DNA from: Proales similis
Taxonomy: Eukaryota > Rotifera > Eurotatoria > Ploima > Proalidae
Assembly (NCBI GenBank): GCA_019059635.1
Contig: JAGVRJ010000009.1
Coordinates: forward strand, 1 to 64,000
Direction of reading: 5' to 3'
DNA: 64,000 bases
The translations under genes and the position numbers were made by a program. Below are positions 20,011 through 34,400 of this stretch, one piece after another; positions within the stretch are counted from its first letter, which is position 1, and the number at the start of each line of letters is the position of its first letter. The notes under the pieces were generated by a model. That model ran no database searches. It was not told where the DNA came from and saw only the letters and a list, made by a program, of their open reading frames with translations.

Positions 20011-20306
20011 CAGATTGCACATTGATCAGTATGTTCACATACTGAGTCAGCATGTAAGAGGCACGGCAGGACGGCTATTTGATAGTGATTGGGTGTTCCA
20101 ACAGGACAACGACCCAAAACACACATCAAAAAAAGGCCAAAAAGTGGTTCTCGGACAACATCGAAGTTCTTGAATGGCCAAGTCAAAGTCCGGATCTCAA
20201 TCCGATTGAGCACCTCTGGGCTACCTTTAAGAGGAAGCTGTCAGAGGTGGAAGTTCGAGTCAAAGAGCGTCCAAATCCAAATACTTTTTGTAGTCACTGT
20301 AGCTAG
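20011..20306 (+). pseudogene. Tc1/mariner transposase C-terminal fragment
   Basis: Plus-strand blocks read [15 protein letters not shown] and [18 protein letters not shown], then after a one-base shift in an A-run (about 20130) [18 protein letters not shown] and [16 protein letters not shown]. These contain the second catalytic D (QQDNDPKH) and the third acidic residue (DLNPIEHLW) of DD34E-type transposases. The N-terminal DNA-binding part is absent. It lies between two parts of a LINE remnant. Confidence 0.8.
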
Positions 20307-20448
20307 CTAGAGTTAACATGAAAGTTGGCTCCCTCACGAGCTGGACAAGATCCTCATTCGTAAGAGTTTTAGTAAAGCGCCTCTCTATCTCGCCCTTGCA
20401 TGTCGAGATATCCGCCGTTCCAAGCTCGTTCCATTCAATCTGAGGCAT
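20260..20448 (-). pseudogene. LINE endonuclease fragment
   Basis: A minus-strand frame reads MPQIEWNELGTADISTCKGE and then NEDLVQLVREPTF. This resembles the end of an apurinic-like endonuclease of LINEs ('DFNxPxIxW ... NxLxQLVxEPT'). It may come from the same LINE as 19354-20010, with the transposase fragment between them. Confidence 0.45.
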
Positions 20449-20899
20449 AAATTAGGCGGAGAAGAATGCATCAATTCGGCATTACAAAATATTTCACGCC
20501 ATAGACAGAAAATATCTGATCAAAGAAATTATGGAGGAAATTCAAATGAATTGCGATGATGACGAAATAGGAGTCCTACTTCCTTTTGATTCAAACTCGA
20601 TAAGAACTGCAGAGTGTGGTACAAGTGAAGCTGTTTTCCTACGAACACAGTAGTTCAACATCATTAACGAAGCGCTCGTTCGCATTGGCCTTGTTGGTAT
20701 CAATAAAACAGACAACGAATGTTTAATCAAATATGCAAACATTCCTCGTTAGTTGATTAAGGTAACAGGGGTCAAGTAGATCTGATTGATAAGAGGATCT
20801 TAATGAAATATCACCTTATCTGAAGATAGCTCTTCAGCTGTCGAATTATCCCTCCTAACCGTGTTTTTTACGTCCAAGGGATTTAGAATGTTGGGTACT
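20449..20899. other. No gene recognised between repeat remnants
   Basis: Short plus-strand coding-like pieces (CDDDEIGVLLPFDSNSIRTA; INEALVRIGLVGINKTDNEC) are interrupted by stops. They probably belong to another decayed repeat that I cannot name. Confidence 0.3.
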
Positions 20900-21249
20900 T
20901 GTGTGCCGAGAGAGTCAGAGTTTGGTTTTAATAAGTTTTATTTTGATTAAACCGGAGAATATTAAAACTCGAGCCCTTCGCCGAAGCGAGGCTCTATATA
21001 AAATATTTCATCAAATAAATTTAAAACATTAACAATGATTTTAATTATAGAATCGAATGAATAGTTATAATGGTTAAGATGGTGAATCGGACATAGGTAA
21101 AACATTAGCCGAGCACTGTGGCGCGGCCCAATGTCGACTCCATCTGGGTGACATTAAATGATCGATGGTGGACTTAAGTAATGTGCGGATGGTGGGGGAA
21201 TTACGAAATAACAAGAGCGACTTAGCTGTGTAGGACTTGCTCCGTGACA
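20900..21249 (-). repeat. Diverged solo LTR related to the young retroelement
   Basis: The stretch begins TGTGTGCCGAGAG and ends GCTCCGTGACA. It aligns along its whole length with the 358-bp LTR but has many substitutions and a deletion in the ATTATTTAATT region. No internal region is attached and I see no convincing target duplication (TACT left, TATT right). It is an older member of the same family. Confidence 0.9.
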
Positions 21250-22345
21250 TATTCCTTTCCCACCATTTATAAAAAATAAGAGCTTCTTGATAAGAAGACC
21301 TTTTTCGAAATACAAGTTATTAAGTGTAGCGACATACACTTGTCATATGATAAAAAAAACATGATCCGTAACTGTTTTTATACTCTTTTTGGGATTTTTT
21401 TAAACTAATTTGATACCTGTCGCATACTTACAATATTACGTCTGTTTTATAGTTTAAAAGCATTTCACACGATATTCACAGCTTGATTTCATACGCTTAT
21501 TGAACAAAAATTGATCTTATAGAAAATTGTTTTTTAAATTTAATATACGACTCCAGCCCGAGTCTGAATTGTAGTAATTTTTTAAAATTTGAATGCAGCT
21601 AGAATATATTGTATCTTTTATGAATTAGTTCGGTGCCCAATTTCCCAGAATCGGCGAGACATCTTGAGGGATAACCAAAATTCGGATTTCTTTCTTGGTA
21701 ATTTGTATTTTCAAACCCTAAACTTTTTAAATGTATGTTGTTATATCTACCGAAAAGCGCGTAAACTTTTAATAATATTATTCATTGATACTTATTGATT
21801 GCGATGAAGTGGTGTTCGTTAATTATTTATCTGGCTAAAATATCGGAGTATAATTATGCTGCCTCAATTTAGAATTTTTCCGTTTCTAGAATCAGGCAAC
21901 GAGAGTAAGAATATGGTTTATGAAAAATTAACCGAGTTTCTTAAAACATCTTAAGGATGTTTGAAATCGGATTTAGTGCAAGTCATTGTTAAAAATTATA
22001 GGTTGAAATTAACAATTTTCTATTTTCTGTATACTTCATTCTTACTTTAGTTGCCTGATTCTGGAATGAGGCATATTCTAATTCAAGCAATAGCAATTAA
22101 ACCGAAAAGTAGGGCTTGAAGTTTACTCGAAATACATCGCTTATATAGCATTTATATCATAATTGGATCTTTGATAGCCGAAAATTTTACTTGTAATTTA
22201 GTTTTGATCTTAATTTGTTGCTAAATTTCTAAAACATATAGTTATATAACTATTTAATTATTTCTTAAACGTGCAACCTTAAATATGATTTTTCTATTGG
22301 TGTAAAAATCACGTTATTATTTTTTGATATTTTTCAACTTAGAAG
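21250..22345. other. AT-rich intergenic stretch upstream of PA28-gamma containing one MITE copy
   Basis: Apart from the MITE-like repeat at 21857-22095, I see no coding frame of note. The last bases before the next ATG read TTTTTCAACTTAG, which looks like a 3' splice site three bases before the start codon. Confidence 0.5.
21857..22095 (+). repeat. MITE-like repeat, copy 1
   Basis: This repeat of about 239 bp has long imperfect terminal inverted repeats. The left end, TGCTGCCTCAATTTAGAAT..., includes CTAGAATCAGGCAAC; the right end includes GTTGCCTGATTCTGGAA and runs into TTCTAATTCAAGCAATAGC. AATTA occurs on both outer sides and could be a target duplication. It has no coding capacity. Confidence 0.8.
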
Positions 22346-23486
22346 ATGGAAGCTTACGTCGAACGAATCAAGCTAGAGGCAGAATCTTTGATCAAAGAAA
22401 TATTCCCAAATAAAGCCTTGGAGCTTGATCATCTGGTTAATGTATGTTCAAGAGCACTAAGCTCAATCTTGATTTTTTCTTAAATTATAAAATCAAAGAG
22501 CAATACTTTTACAACAAGCAATATTTTAAATTCAGACGACAGAAAATCTAATCCGTTTTTAATTGATCGTCAGATTTTTGTGGTAATAAATTAAACATTT
22601 ATTTCATATCTAAGGTTGCTTACTTTTTTCAAGGAGGGTTTAACAGAGCAAAAAAATACATCGGATTTCAAAAACGCAAAACTTACAGGTATTTAAATTA
22701 CCTTTCGAAACTTCAAAGTAAAATAAATGAGTAATTTTAAAAACCCCAATAGCTTCTAATATTAAAATAATGGAACTTATCAATTTAATCAAACCATATG
22801 CTATTCATTTTATTGATTCCTCGGCAACAGTGAGTTCATTCATTTAAATTTATTTTGAAATTAAGCGACTTCCTTAAAGCTCAAGCTTTGGATACAAATA
22901 CTTATACCGCAAGTTGAAGATTTCAAAGCAGAGCTTTCACTTCAAATACAAGTAAGAACTTGTTATAATTTGTTAAGAATATGATTACTTAACTTTAAAC
23001 AAAATATATACTAATGATCAATTCATTTATATCCCTTTGCCTTATACCCCTTTTTTGCCTCTAAAAAGTATTAAACTTTTTTGTTTTCGAAAAGGAAGAC
23101 ACTTTGTCTGAAATAAGAGCTATTGAAACAGAAGTTGCCACTTATCTTGATCATATTTTCAAATATTTCTCGACTCGTGGAAAATTGATAGGAAAAATTT
23201 TGAAGTGCCCTTTTATTGTATGTTGCCTATAACGTATATATTGAATAAGTTTTAAGTCTCTTGAAGCAAGACTATATCCAAAGTGTATCTGAGCTGGATG
23301 AAAAAATGTTTTTGACCCTAAGGCTTATTACACTTGAACTGAGGAATCACTATGTAAGTCTGGGTAATTTTTTTATTCCACCAAATAATTATATTTCAAT
23401 TGAAGACTACTGTTCATGACATTTTAATGAAAAATTTGGAAAAAATTAAAAAGCCAAGAGCAAACAATGCGGTTTCAATGTATTGA
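22346..23486 (+). CDS. PSME3: Proteasome activator complex subunit 3 (PA28-gamma)
   Basis: PA28-gamma forms a heptameric ring that caps the 20S proteasome and stimulates ubiquitin-independent degradation, mainly in the nucleus. I model eight exons: 22346-22441, 22499-22582, 22634-22688, 22753-22829, 22880-22951, 23095-23217, 23267-23353 and 23406-23486. All have GT...AG ends and phases that join to 224 codons plus a stop. Recognised blocks are VERIKLEAESLIKEIFPNKA at the start, LKLWIQILIPQVEDF, ETEVATYLDHIFKYFSTRGK, LDEKMFLTLRLITLELRNHY and MKNLEKIKKPRANNAVSMY at the end. The closing block is characteristic of the gamma form. The lysine-rich insert of vertebrate PA28-gamma is short here. Convergent with Rab11, leaving a 421-bp gap. 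Confidence 0.92.
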
Positions 23487-23907
23487 AAAGGTTGGCTTAA
23501 GTCTTTTATTTGACTTGTTATCTAAACCGATTTAAATAGGGCATCAACTCAAATAATGAAACTATTTTCGAAACTGTCTCATCAAATTTATTAATTATTT
23601 TGCAATGGATAAATATTTTATTTTCTTTGAAATAAAATGGTTGTCTCGCTTTATCTGTTATTAATGTTTTAGCAAATGACTTTGGTTTGAAATCCCGCCA
23701 GGGTGAACAGTTTTGCTTGGAGAAAATAATATTATAATGAAAGATATTGATTGCGAATCTCATAGGTTTAATGAACACTTCGTGGAAGCTTAGTGCTTGA
23801 AAAAATTAATTTAGTGATCAAAATCTTGGAAAAATGCCTTTCATAAAAAACCGACAGCCTTATGAAAAAATCAAGCAAGTTAAAGTTCGATTTAGAATTA
23901 AAAGCTT

Positions 23908-25274
<1,367 letters not shown>

Positions 25275-26831
25275 TTAGTTACGGACTTCATCACTATGAT
25301 AAATTTGTATAAATGAAAACAAAAATACAGCAATCATCATAGAGAATGCGCTTGTGTAGTAAGGAAAGGCAGCTGGAATGAATCTCTCGTATTCGGTGTG
25401 TTGCAAAGGCCGCACAGATACTTGAGTTGATGAATAAAGGTGTGTATATCCTATCCTCTTATAATCAACAACAAATTTGAAAATGCCATAAACATCTGGC
25501 AATTTAAACCGTGCACTTAATTTGCCTTTGTTGTTATGCAGTTTAGTTCTTATGAAAGGATCCAATCGTACAAGCTCTAATTGAACATCTTGCCCTTTAA
25601 ATGGTTGCCACCGCCCGTTAACCATCTCTTCAATTTCAATTGTGTACACCTTTTTGTTTTTTATGAATAATTAATGAAACAGGTTAAGAAAAAATATTCC
25701 CAAAAGACCATACGATTTCTTGTTTAATTGTATAGGCTTCAGGAGAGTTATCCTCAGTGGCACGATTATGCTTGGTTTCAACAACACGCAAGACACCTTG
25801 TTCTTTGAATAGCCATTTTGTCAACAATGAACAAAGATGTTCATTTCCACTCTTTTCGTAAGTCTTGCTATCAGGTGTAGACTTTTGGACTCCCTGTTCA
25901 AAGAAATGATTGGAAAAAAACTCGATTGACCCGGAAAAGATGACTCGTGCATTGTTTCGAGCCTGAAGGGCTCCAATAAGTATTGTTTCAGCCCCCGTAG
26001 AATGAGGATACTTGACCAAATTTTCAGTCAAATGTTTAAGAATCGAATAAAAAAACTTACATCTATGATTGGTTGATCTGGCTCGTATGTGTATGCAGTT
26101 TCTGATGCCTTGAGAATGTTTATTAATAATGGATTTTCTGGATCCATGGTTATTCTTGATTTATTTTTGGTAACAGATTAGTCAACTTAATATTTTAAAA
26201 TTTTCTTAAGACTCACCCGATCCCTTTGAAGAGAAAGGGAGATCCTGATTTTGAGTCTCCAACAATCAAAGAGTTATCTATCAGGTTAGCTGTGTCTGAT
26301 ACCAACAGCGTATCTCTTCCATCATCTTTCACATCTGAATTAAAACGGTCAATCACATACGTCCCTTCATCGCTGAATTCTACACCGCATTCGCCAGCTA
26401 TTTCCTTTATCGGTTCCGCTAGAATTCTAAGGGGTTAAGAGAGGAAAATAAGAGGAAAAATCTAACTCACTTATTTGTTGACTAGCTGCGATAAGGACGT
26501 TGCCACCTGCGTCGATGAAATCAATAATTGATTTTGATGTAACGTTCCCTCCGAATTCCAGAACATTCGGACAAAAAAGAATAATATGATCGTAGAGATA
26601 TTCGTTATATTTTGAGAGAGCCAAGTCAGGTTCGTCTGCGACTTTGAATGTTATTTGAAAACCCCGATCTCGAAGAGATTTGAAAAATATTGAATGGCTT
26701 TCTCGGAGACTATAGCTGTCCAGCAAAGCAAGCATCCTTTTCCCCTGTCCATCGGGTATCAAACCAGTGCCAAGCGAAAAAGAAGGGCCTAAAATGGCCA
26801 TAAAAAGCATCGATAGCGGTAAAAGACGCAT
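25275..26831 (-). CDS. DDOST: Oligosaccharyltransferase 48 kDa subunit (OST48)
   Basis: DDOST is a non-catalytic subunit of the ER oligosaccharyltransferase that N-glycosylates nascent proteins. Exons are 26831-26467, 26426 to about 26222, about 26145-26061, 26010-25714 and 25649-25275. Introns are as short as 40 nt (26427-26466). A signal peptide ([20 protein letters not shown]) is present. Family blocks are [57 protein letters not shown] and [20 protein letters not shown]. The C-terminal membrane segment is [16 protein letters not shown] with a short cytosolic tail. The length (about 430 aa) fits the family. Confidence 0.93.
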
Positions 26832-27148
26832 TTTTGTCTAAAACTTTCAATCTACTATAACTTGCTATAACTAACAATTAAGACGATTTTTGATACGTGT
26901 AAGTTCTAAAACTTTAACATAGAAAGCATTCAATGAATTGATTCAGTTATAATTTTGCGGACTGGGCTGGAAGTTGATGACAAAGCATTCAAATATATAC
27001 GTACTTTGGGAACGGTAAAATTTTGCATATAAAATATTTTAAGGGGACATAAAAAGTGTCTTAATTATTTTAAAAGCTTTTACTGACAAAGATCGGTTAG
27101 GTCGTAATTATTAGCATACGATCATATTTTTAAGCATTAAGATAGAGC
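26832..27148. other. Intergenic, nothing recognised
   Basis: This AT-rich gap holds the DDOST promoter and the 3' end of the second Rab gene. No coding signal. Confidence 0.5.
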
Positions 27149-28064
27149 TTATTCACAGCAGCCCTTTTTCTTAACATCCTTTTCTTTTTCCAGAATTATC
27201 CTATCTCTTAAAGTCTGATTACCGATAACCGGTTCTTGCTTGAACATAGAATAAATGCTATATATGTCTAACTTTCCGTTAGTAAATTAAAAGTAAAACA
27301 GATATAAAAACTACTATAAACCTTTTACAATATGTTCAAATGCAATCTCAACATTTGTTGTATTCAAAGCCGATGTTTCGAGGAACGAAAGAGAATTTTT
27401 TTCTTCGCTAATTATAAAAATAAACCAAGTCTAAAATCGTGATTAGATTGAAATACCTGCAAAACTTCTTGCTTCTTCTTGACTAACTCTGCGAGAATGC
27501 TCCAAATCGCATTTGTTTCCGATGAGCATTATAACCGCATTCGGATCGGCATGCCTCTTTAAATCTTGAATCCATCGAGTTAAATTCAAAAATGAATTAT
27601 AATTTGTTATATCATAAACAAGAAGAGCTCCTGAAGATCCTCTATAATAGCTTTTTTTAAAAAAAAAGTTATTAAAGGAGTTAATGCTATCTAGGAAAAT
27701 TAAAAGATAATAAATTACGCTGTGGAAACCGAGCGGAATCGGTCTTGGCCAGCTGTGTCCCAAATCTGTAGTTTGATTAGTTTTGAATTCATACGAATTG
27801 TTCTGAATTAAGAAATTTTTAAAAAGAATGAAATAAAATGAAACTTGTAAATATAAAACCTTGTTGCGAAATCCACCCCGACCGTTGAAAAGCTGTTTTT
27901 ATCAAACTGGTTTCTCGTAAAACGCAGAAGAAGGTTTGTTTTACCAACACCAGAATCACCCAACAAAATCACTGAATTGCCTTGTATTGGTAAAACAGAT
28001 TGAATAAGGAAAATAATTGATTACCGCGAAACATAAAATCAAATTCAGCGTCCTGGATTTCCAT
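27149..28064 (-). CDS. Rab11-like small GTPase, diverged paralogue
   Basis: This is a second Rab GTPase about 2.4 kb upstream of Rab11 on the same strand. The ATG is at 28064 ([14 protein letters not shown]). The P-loop GDSGVGKTN, switch region [36 protein letters not shown] and [11 protein letters not shown] are intact. The tail ends VKKKGCCE, a prenylatable di-cysteine. Introns that split AYYRG, follow SFA and precede DIYSIYS share position and phase with Rab11; an additional intron lies just before the P-loop and another follows FATR. It belongs to the Rab2/4/11/14 group and most resembles Rab11. I would not give it a firmer name. Confidence 0.88.
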
Positions 28065-28654
28065 ACTTAAAATTTGTCCGAAAGAAGAAACTTAATTTCT
28101 GGAGCGATCGAATTCAAGTAAGAAGTTAACGCTTGAATGAAAAATAATTTAAAGATTGCAATCTTAAAATAAATCAAATGAATAATTAATCACATTCATG
28201 CATAATTTCTCGAATTGTTTTCTCTTGATGTTAACCTTAATCAACTTCTTTTCGTTAAACCAGCTATTTCTCAAAAAAAATGATTTAATTAATGAAATTA
28301 ATGCGGAAATTAATTACTTAATTTTTTATCACTGAAAAATTTAATCGGATAAGCATTTTATTTATAAAAGTGTGCCAGAGGCAATTGTTTGGTTATATTG
28401 TAATTATCCTTATACTGTTTCATTTTTATTCCTAAAAGCCAAGAAATGAAAGGCTGTGAGATGTTAAAATAAAACGATTAATATTTTTGAAAATTATAAC
28501 TCGTTAAAAACTAACTCAAATTATACATTACTTATATCTAAGCGTTTTTTCGAATGAATTATACTATATTAAGTATAAAGTTTATTTTTAGATCCCTTCA
28601 GATCTTGGTATAATCCAGATAATTCACGCTTTTACGCTTTTAAGTTTTTATTCA
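28065..28654. other. Intergenic, nothing recognised
   Basis: An AT-rich gap of 590 bp between the Rab11-like start and the NDUFAF7 stop. I see no open frame or repeat. Confidence 0.5.
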
Positions 28655-30617
<1,963 letters not shown>

Positions 30618-30658
30618 TATCTGAATGAAATAAAGATTACATTTAGATGAATCGTGGC
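30618..30658 (-). promoter_or_regulatory. Very short UXT-NDUFAF7 spacer with splice-acceptor-like site
   Basis: Only 41 bp separate the UXT stop from the NDUFAF7 ATG. On the sense strand the spacer ends TTTATTTCATTCAG followed by ATAATG, a pyrimidine-rich run plus CAG three bases before the ATG. This could be a trans-splice acceptor within an operon. Confidence 0.45.
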
Positions 30659-31129
30659 TTATAAAAATAGACCCCGTGGGTTTGAAACACTCCCAATCTC
30701 AATGTTCTGAATCTCTTTTAATCCCATTAATACGAAACGAATATTAGCTCTAACTTCTGCTTCCTTGGCTTTTATATTTTCAACGTGGCCATTTAGTACT
30801 TGAATCTTCTTATCTATGAACTTTAGAGCCTCTTCTTGGGTTAATTCCAAATAGAAACCATAATGAATTGCAATAAAAATCATGCTCGGTTCATTGATAA
30901 CAGCATTGGCGTAAAAATTACATCCAAGATCAACTTTACTCTCAATAGGCTTTAAATTACCACATACTTTCTTTAAACTTTGAAATTTTTGAATAGTGTC
31001 TTTGACCTGAAGATACTCTGCTATTTCTGAGTAGAGAGTATCCAGGTCTTGCTGAATTTTCTTGAGATCTGTTTTTAGCCGATCATTTACAAATTCCTCG
31101 TACCTTTTCACCTTGCTTTGGCAATCCAT
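30659..31129 (-). CDS. UXT: UXT, prefoldin-like chaperone subunit
   Basis: UXT is an alpha-type prefoldin-like protein of the R2TP/URI complex and also acts as a transcription cofactor. A single exon encodes 156 aa. It is built as two coiled-coil arms (about residues 1-55 and 105-145) around a beta hairpin. The hairpin block ESKVDLGCNFYANAVINEPS followed by HYGFYLELTQEEALKFID is diagnostic. Family length is about 157 aa, so it is complete. It is divergent to topoisomerase II with 281 bp between the starts, which must contain both promoters. Confidence 0.9.
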   Translation of the reverse strand: MDCQSKVKRYEEFVNDRLKTDLKKIQQDLDTLYSEIAEYLQVKDTIQKFQSLKKVCGNLKPIESKVDLGCNFYANAVINEPSMIFIAIHYGFYLELTQEEALKFIDKKIQVLNGHVENIKAKEAEVRANIRFVLMGLKEIQNIEIGSVSNPRGLFL

Positions 31130-31410
31130 TTTTCATTAGTTGATTCAGATTTCATCAGTTTGTTTCTGTGAATATTTATATAAACTCTAAATTAGCAAAA
31201 GTAACTTAACATTAGAAATAAGGTTGTGCTTTCGTTTAGTTTATTCTAACATACTCGCTAGACCTTCATAACTTGTTCTGACCTTAGCCGCTGATGAGTT
31301 CAAGGAACTTTTCCGAATCAACCAAATTGAGAAGTTTGGCTTTTAATCCTAAGCCTGTTTTTTTTTTATAAATTAGTTCTTGTATAAGTTTCCAAAAAAA
31401 GTCTTTCAAC

Positions 31411-34400
31411 ATGCCGCAACCGGCAATCGAAAAAATTTACCAAAAAAAGACTCAGCTAGAGCATATTTTGCTCAGGCCTGATACCTACATAGGAAGTGTG
31501 GAGCCGCTTCAACAAGAAATGTGGATCTGGGACTTTGAACGGGAAAAAATGATCAAAAAGGAAATAACATTTGTTCCGGGGCTTTACAAAATATTTGATG
31601 AGATTTTGGTCAATGCAGCAGACAACAAACAACGTGACCCTAACATGTCACTTATTCGAATCAATATAAACAAGGAAACGAATACTGTAAGAATTTTTAA
31701 TAACGGAAAAGGCATTCCTGTGGTAGAGCACAAAGAAGAGAAGCTTTTAATTCCAACTATGATTTTCGGGCACTTACTTACTTCTAGCAATTATGATGAT
31801 GACGAGAGGAAAGTTACAGGTGGTCGAAACGGTTATGGCGCAAAACTTTGCAACATTTTTAGCAAGAAATTTATAATCGAAACTTCAAGCCGAGAATACA
31901 AAAAATCTTTCAAGCAAGTTTGGACTGATAACATGACTAAAGCCGAGGATCCTGTCATTAGGGAGGCAAAAGATGAAGATTTCACTTGTGTGACTTTTGT
32001 ACCTGACTTAGAAAAGTTCAAAATGGATTGCCTAGACGAGGATACTATTTCGCTCCTGGCAAGAAGAGCATATGATATTGCCGCCAGCAAGTCTGGAATA
32101 AAAGTTTACTTAAACGATAAACGTTTGCCAGTCAACAAATTCGAAGACTACTGCAAACTTTATTTAACTGAGGAAACAGACGAAATGGGTGGAACACCCA
32201 AGTTGATCTACGAAAAATCAAATGAACGCTGGGAGGTAGCCGTTTCGTGTTCAGATATAGGCTTTCAGCAAGTGTCTTTCGTAAATAGTATTTCAACTTC
32301 CAAAGGCGGCCGCCATGTGGATTATATAGTGGATCAAATAGTAAAAAGTCTAACAGAGCTTATTAATAAGAAAAACAAAAACAAAAGTCAAGTAAAACCA
32401 TTTCAAATCAAAAATCACATGTGGATTTTCATTAACTGCTTGATTGAAAATCCCACATTCGACTCCCAAACTAAAGAAAACATGACCCTGCAGTCAAAAA
32501 AATTTGGTTCAACCTGCACACTCTCAGAAGATTTTATTAAAAAGCTTACCAAGCATGGACTTGTAGACAAAATAATGAATTGGCTGGCTTTCAAAGAAAG
32601 AGCTGATCTAGAAAAAGCTGGATCCAAATCCAAGGTGTCAAAAATCAAAGGCATTCCTAAATTAGACGATGCTAACGATGCAGGCACCCGTGATTCTCAG
32701 AACTGCACTCTCATCCTTACCGAAGGTGACAGTGCCAAGACCTTGGCAGTTGCTGGTCTGGGTGTTATAGGCCGCGATAAATATGGAGTTTTTCCTCTTC
32801 GTGGAAAAATGCTTAATGTCAGGGAAGCATCCGCCAAACAGATAATGGATAATGCTGAAGTATCAAGTTTATTGAAGATAATTGGCCTAAATTTCAAAGA
32901 AAAGTATGAAACACTCGAATCTCTTAAGCAGCTCCGTTATGGCAAACTCATGATTATGACCGATCAAGATCACGATGGCTCCCATATCAAAGGTCTTATT
33001 ATTAATTTTGTCCACAACCAGTGGCCAAATCTTCTTAAACATGGCTTTGTCGAAGAATTCATTACTCCGATTGTCAAGGTTTCCAAAGGTAGTCAAGAGC
33101 TTTCCTTTTATTCTATGCCTGAGTTTGAGGAGTGGCAGCAGCAAACTCAAAACTGGCATACATGGAAAATAAAGTAAGATTCTGGACCATTTATCCCTTT
33201 GCGCAAATTTTAATCGATGAAATTAAAAGATACTACAAAGGTTTGGGGACCTCAACTAGCAAAGAGGCCAAAGAATATTTTAGTGACATGCAGAGACATC
33301 GCATTAAATTTCAATATTCAAACAAGCGGGACGACTTAGCAATTCAATTAGCTTTCAGTAAAAAATACATTGACGAGCGTAAAGACTGGCTAACCAGATA
33401 TATGGAGGAGCGCAAAGCTCACCGCCAAGCAAGGACAACTGAAAATTATTTGTATCAAAAAGATACCCAGCAAATAACTTACTCAGATTTTGTCAATAAG
33501 GAATTGGTGCTGTTCAGCAATCTAGATAATGAACGCTCGATTCCATCACTTGTCGACGGATTTAAACCAGGTCAACGCAAGGTTTTATTTAGTTGCATCA
33601 AGAGAAATTTGGTAAAAGAAATCAAAGTTGCCCAGTTAGCTGGTTCCGTCGCCGAGCTTAGTGCTTATCATCATGGAGAGCAATCCTTAATGAGCACAAT
33701 AATCAACCTAGCCCAGAATTTCGTAGGAAGTAACAACATTAATCTTTTATTACCTATCGGCCAGTTCGGAACTAGACTTCATGGCGGAAAAGATGCAGCA
33801 AGCCCCCGTTATATTTTCACACAAATGAGTCCATTAACAAGATTGATATTCAATCCAAAGGATGACCCCCTACTCAACTATCTTAATGATGATGGTCAAA
33901 AAGTTGAACCTGAATGGTACTGCCCAATCATTCCCATGATACTAGTTAACGGCGCTGAAGGTATTGGTACGGGTTGGTCAACTAAAGTGCCAAATTACAA
34001 TCCTCGAGAAATCATCGATAACCTAAAAAGAATAATTAGCGGAAAGGACGTTAACTTCATGAAACCATTTTACAAAAATTTCAGGGGTGAAATCGAACAG
34101 ATAGATGATTCACGCGTTGTCACTAGTGGTGAAATTGCAATTATTGCAGAGAACGTGATTGAAATAACTGAGCTTCCAATCGGAACCTGGACACAGCAGT
34201 ACAAAGAGAGTGTTCTTGAAGTATACTTGCACGGCCAGGAACAAAAGGCTGCTCCATCTATTCAAGATTATAAAGAATATCATACGGACACCACTGTACG
34301 CTTCGTTGTGAAGATGACCCCTGAGCAGTTCAAAAATGCTTATGATACTGGTTTACACAAATTTTTTAGACTGCAAAAAACTCTATCTTTAAATAGTATG

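Noticed and set aside
23518-23778. 86-aa minus-strand ORF between PA28-gamma and Rab11
   Set aside because: AT-driven composition with no splice context. It sits in the 3' UTR zone of two convergent genes.
31411-33177. Truncated 588-aa topoisomerase II
   Set aside because: Its stop codon lies in the intron, so this is not a real truncation.
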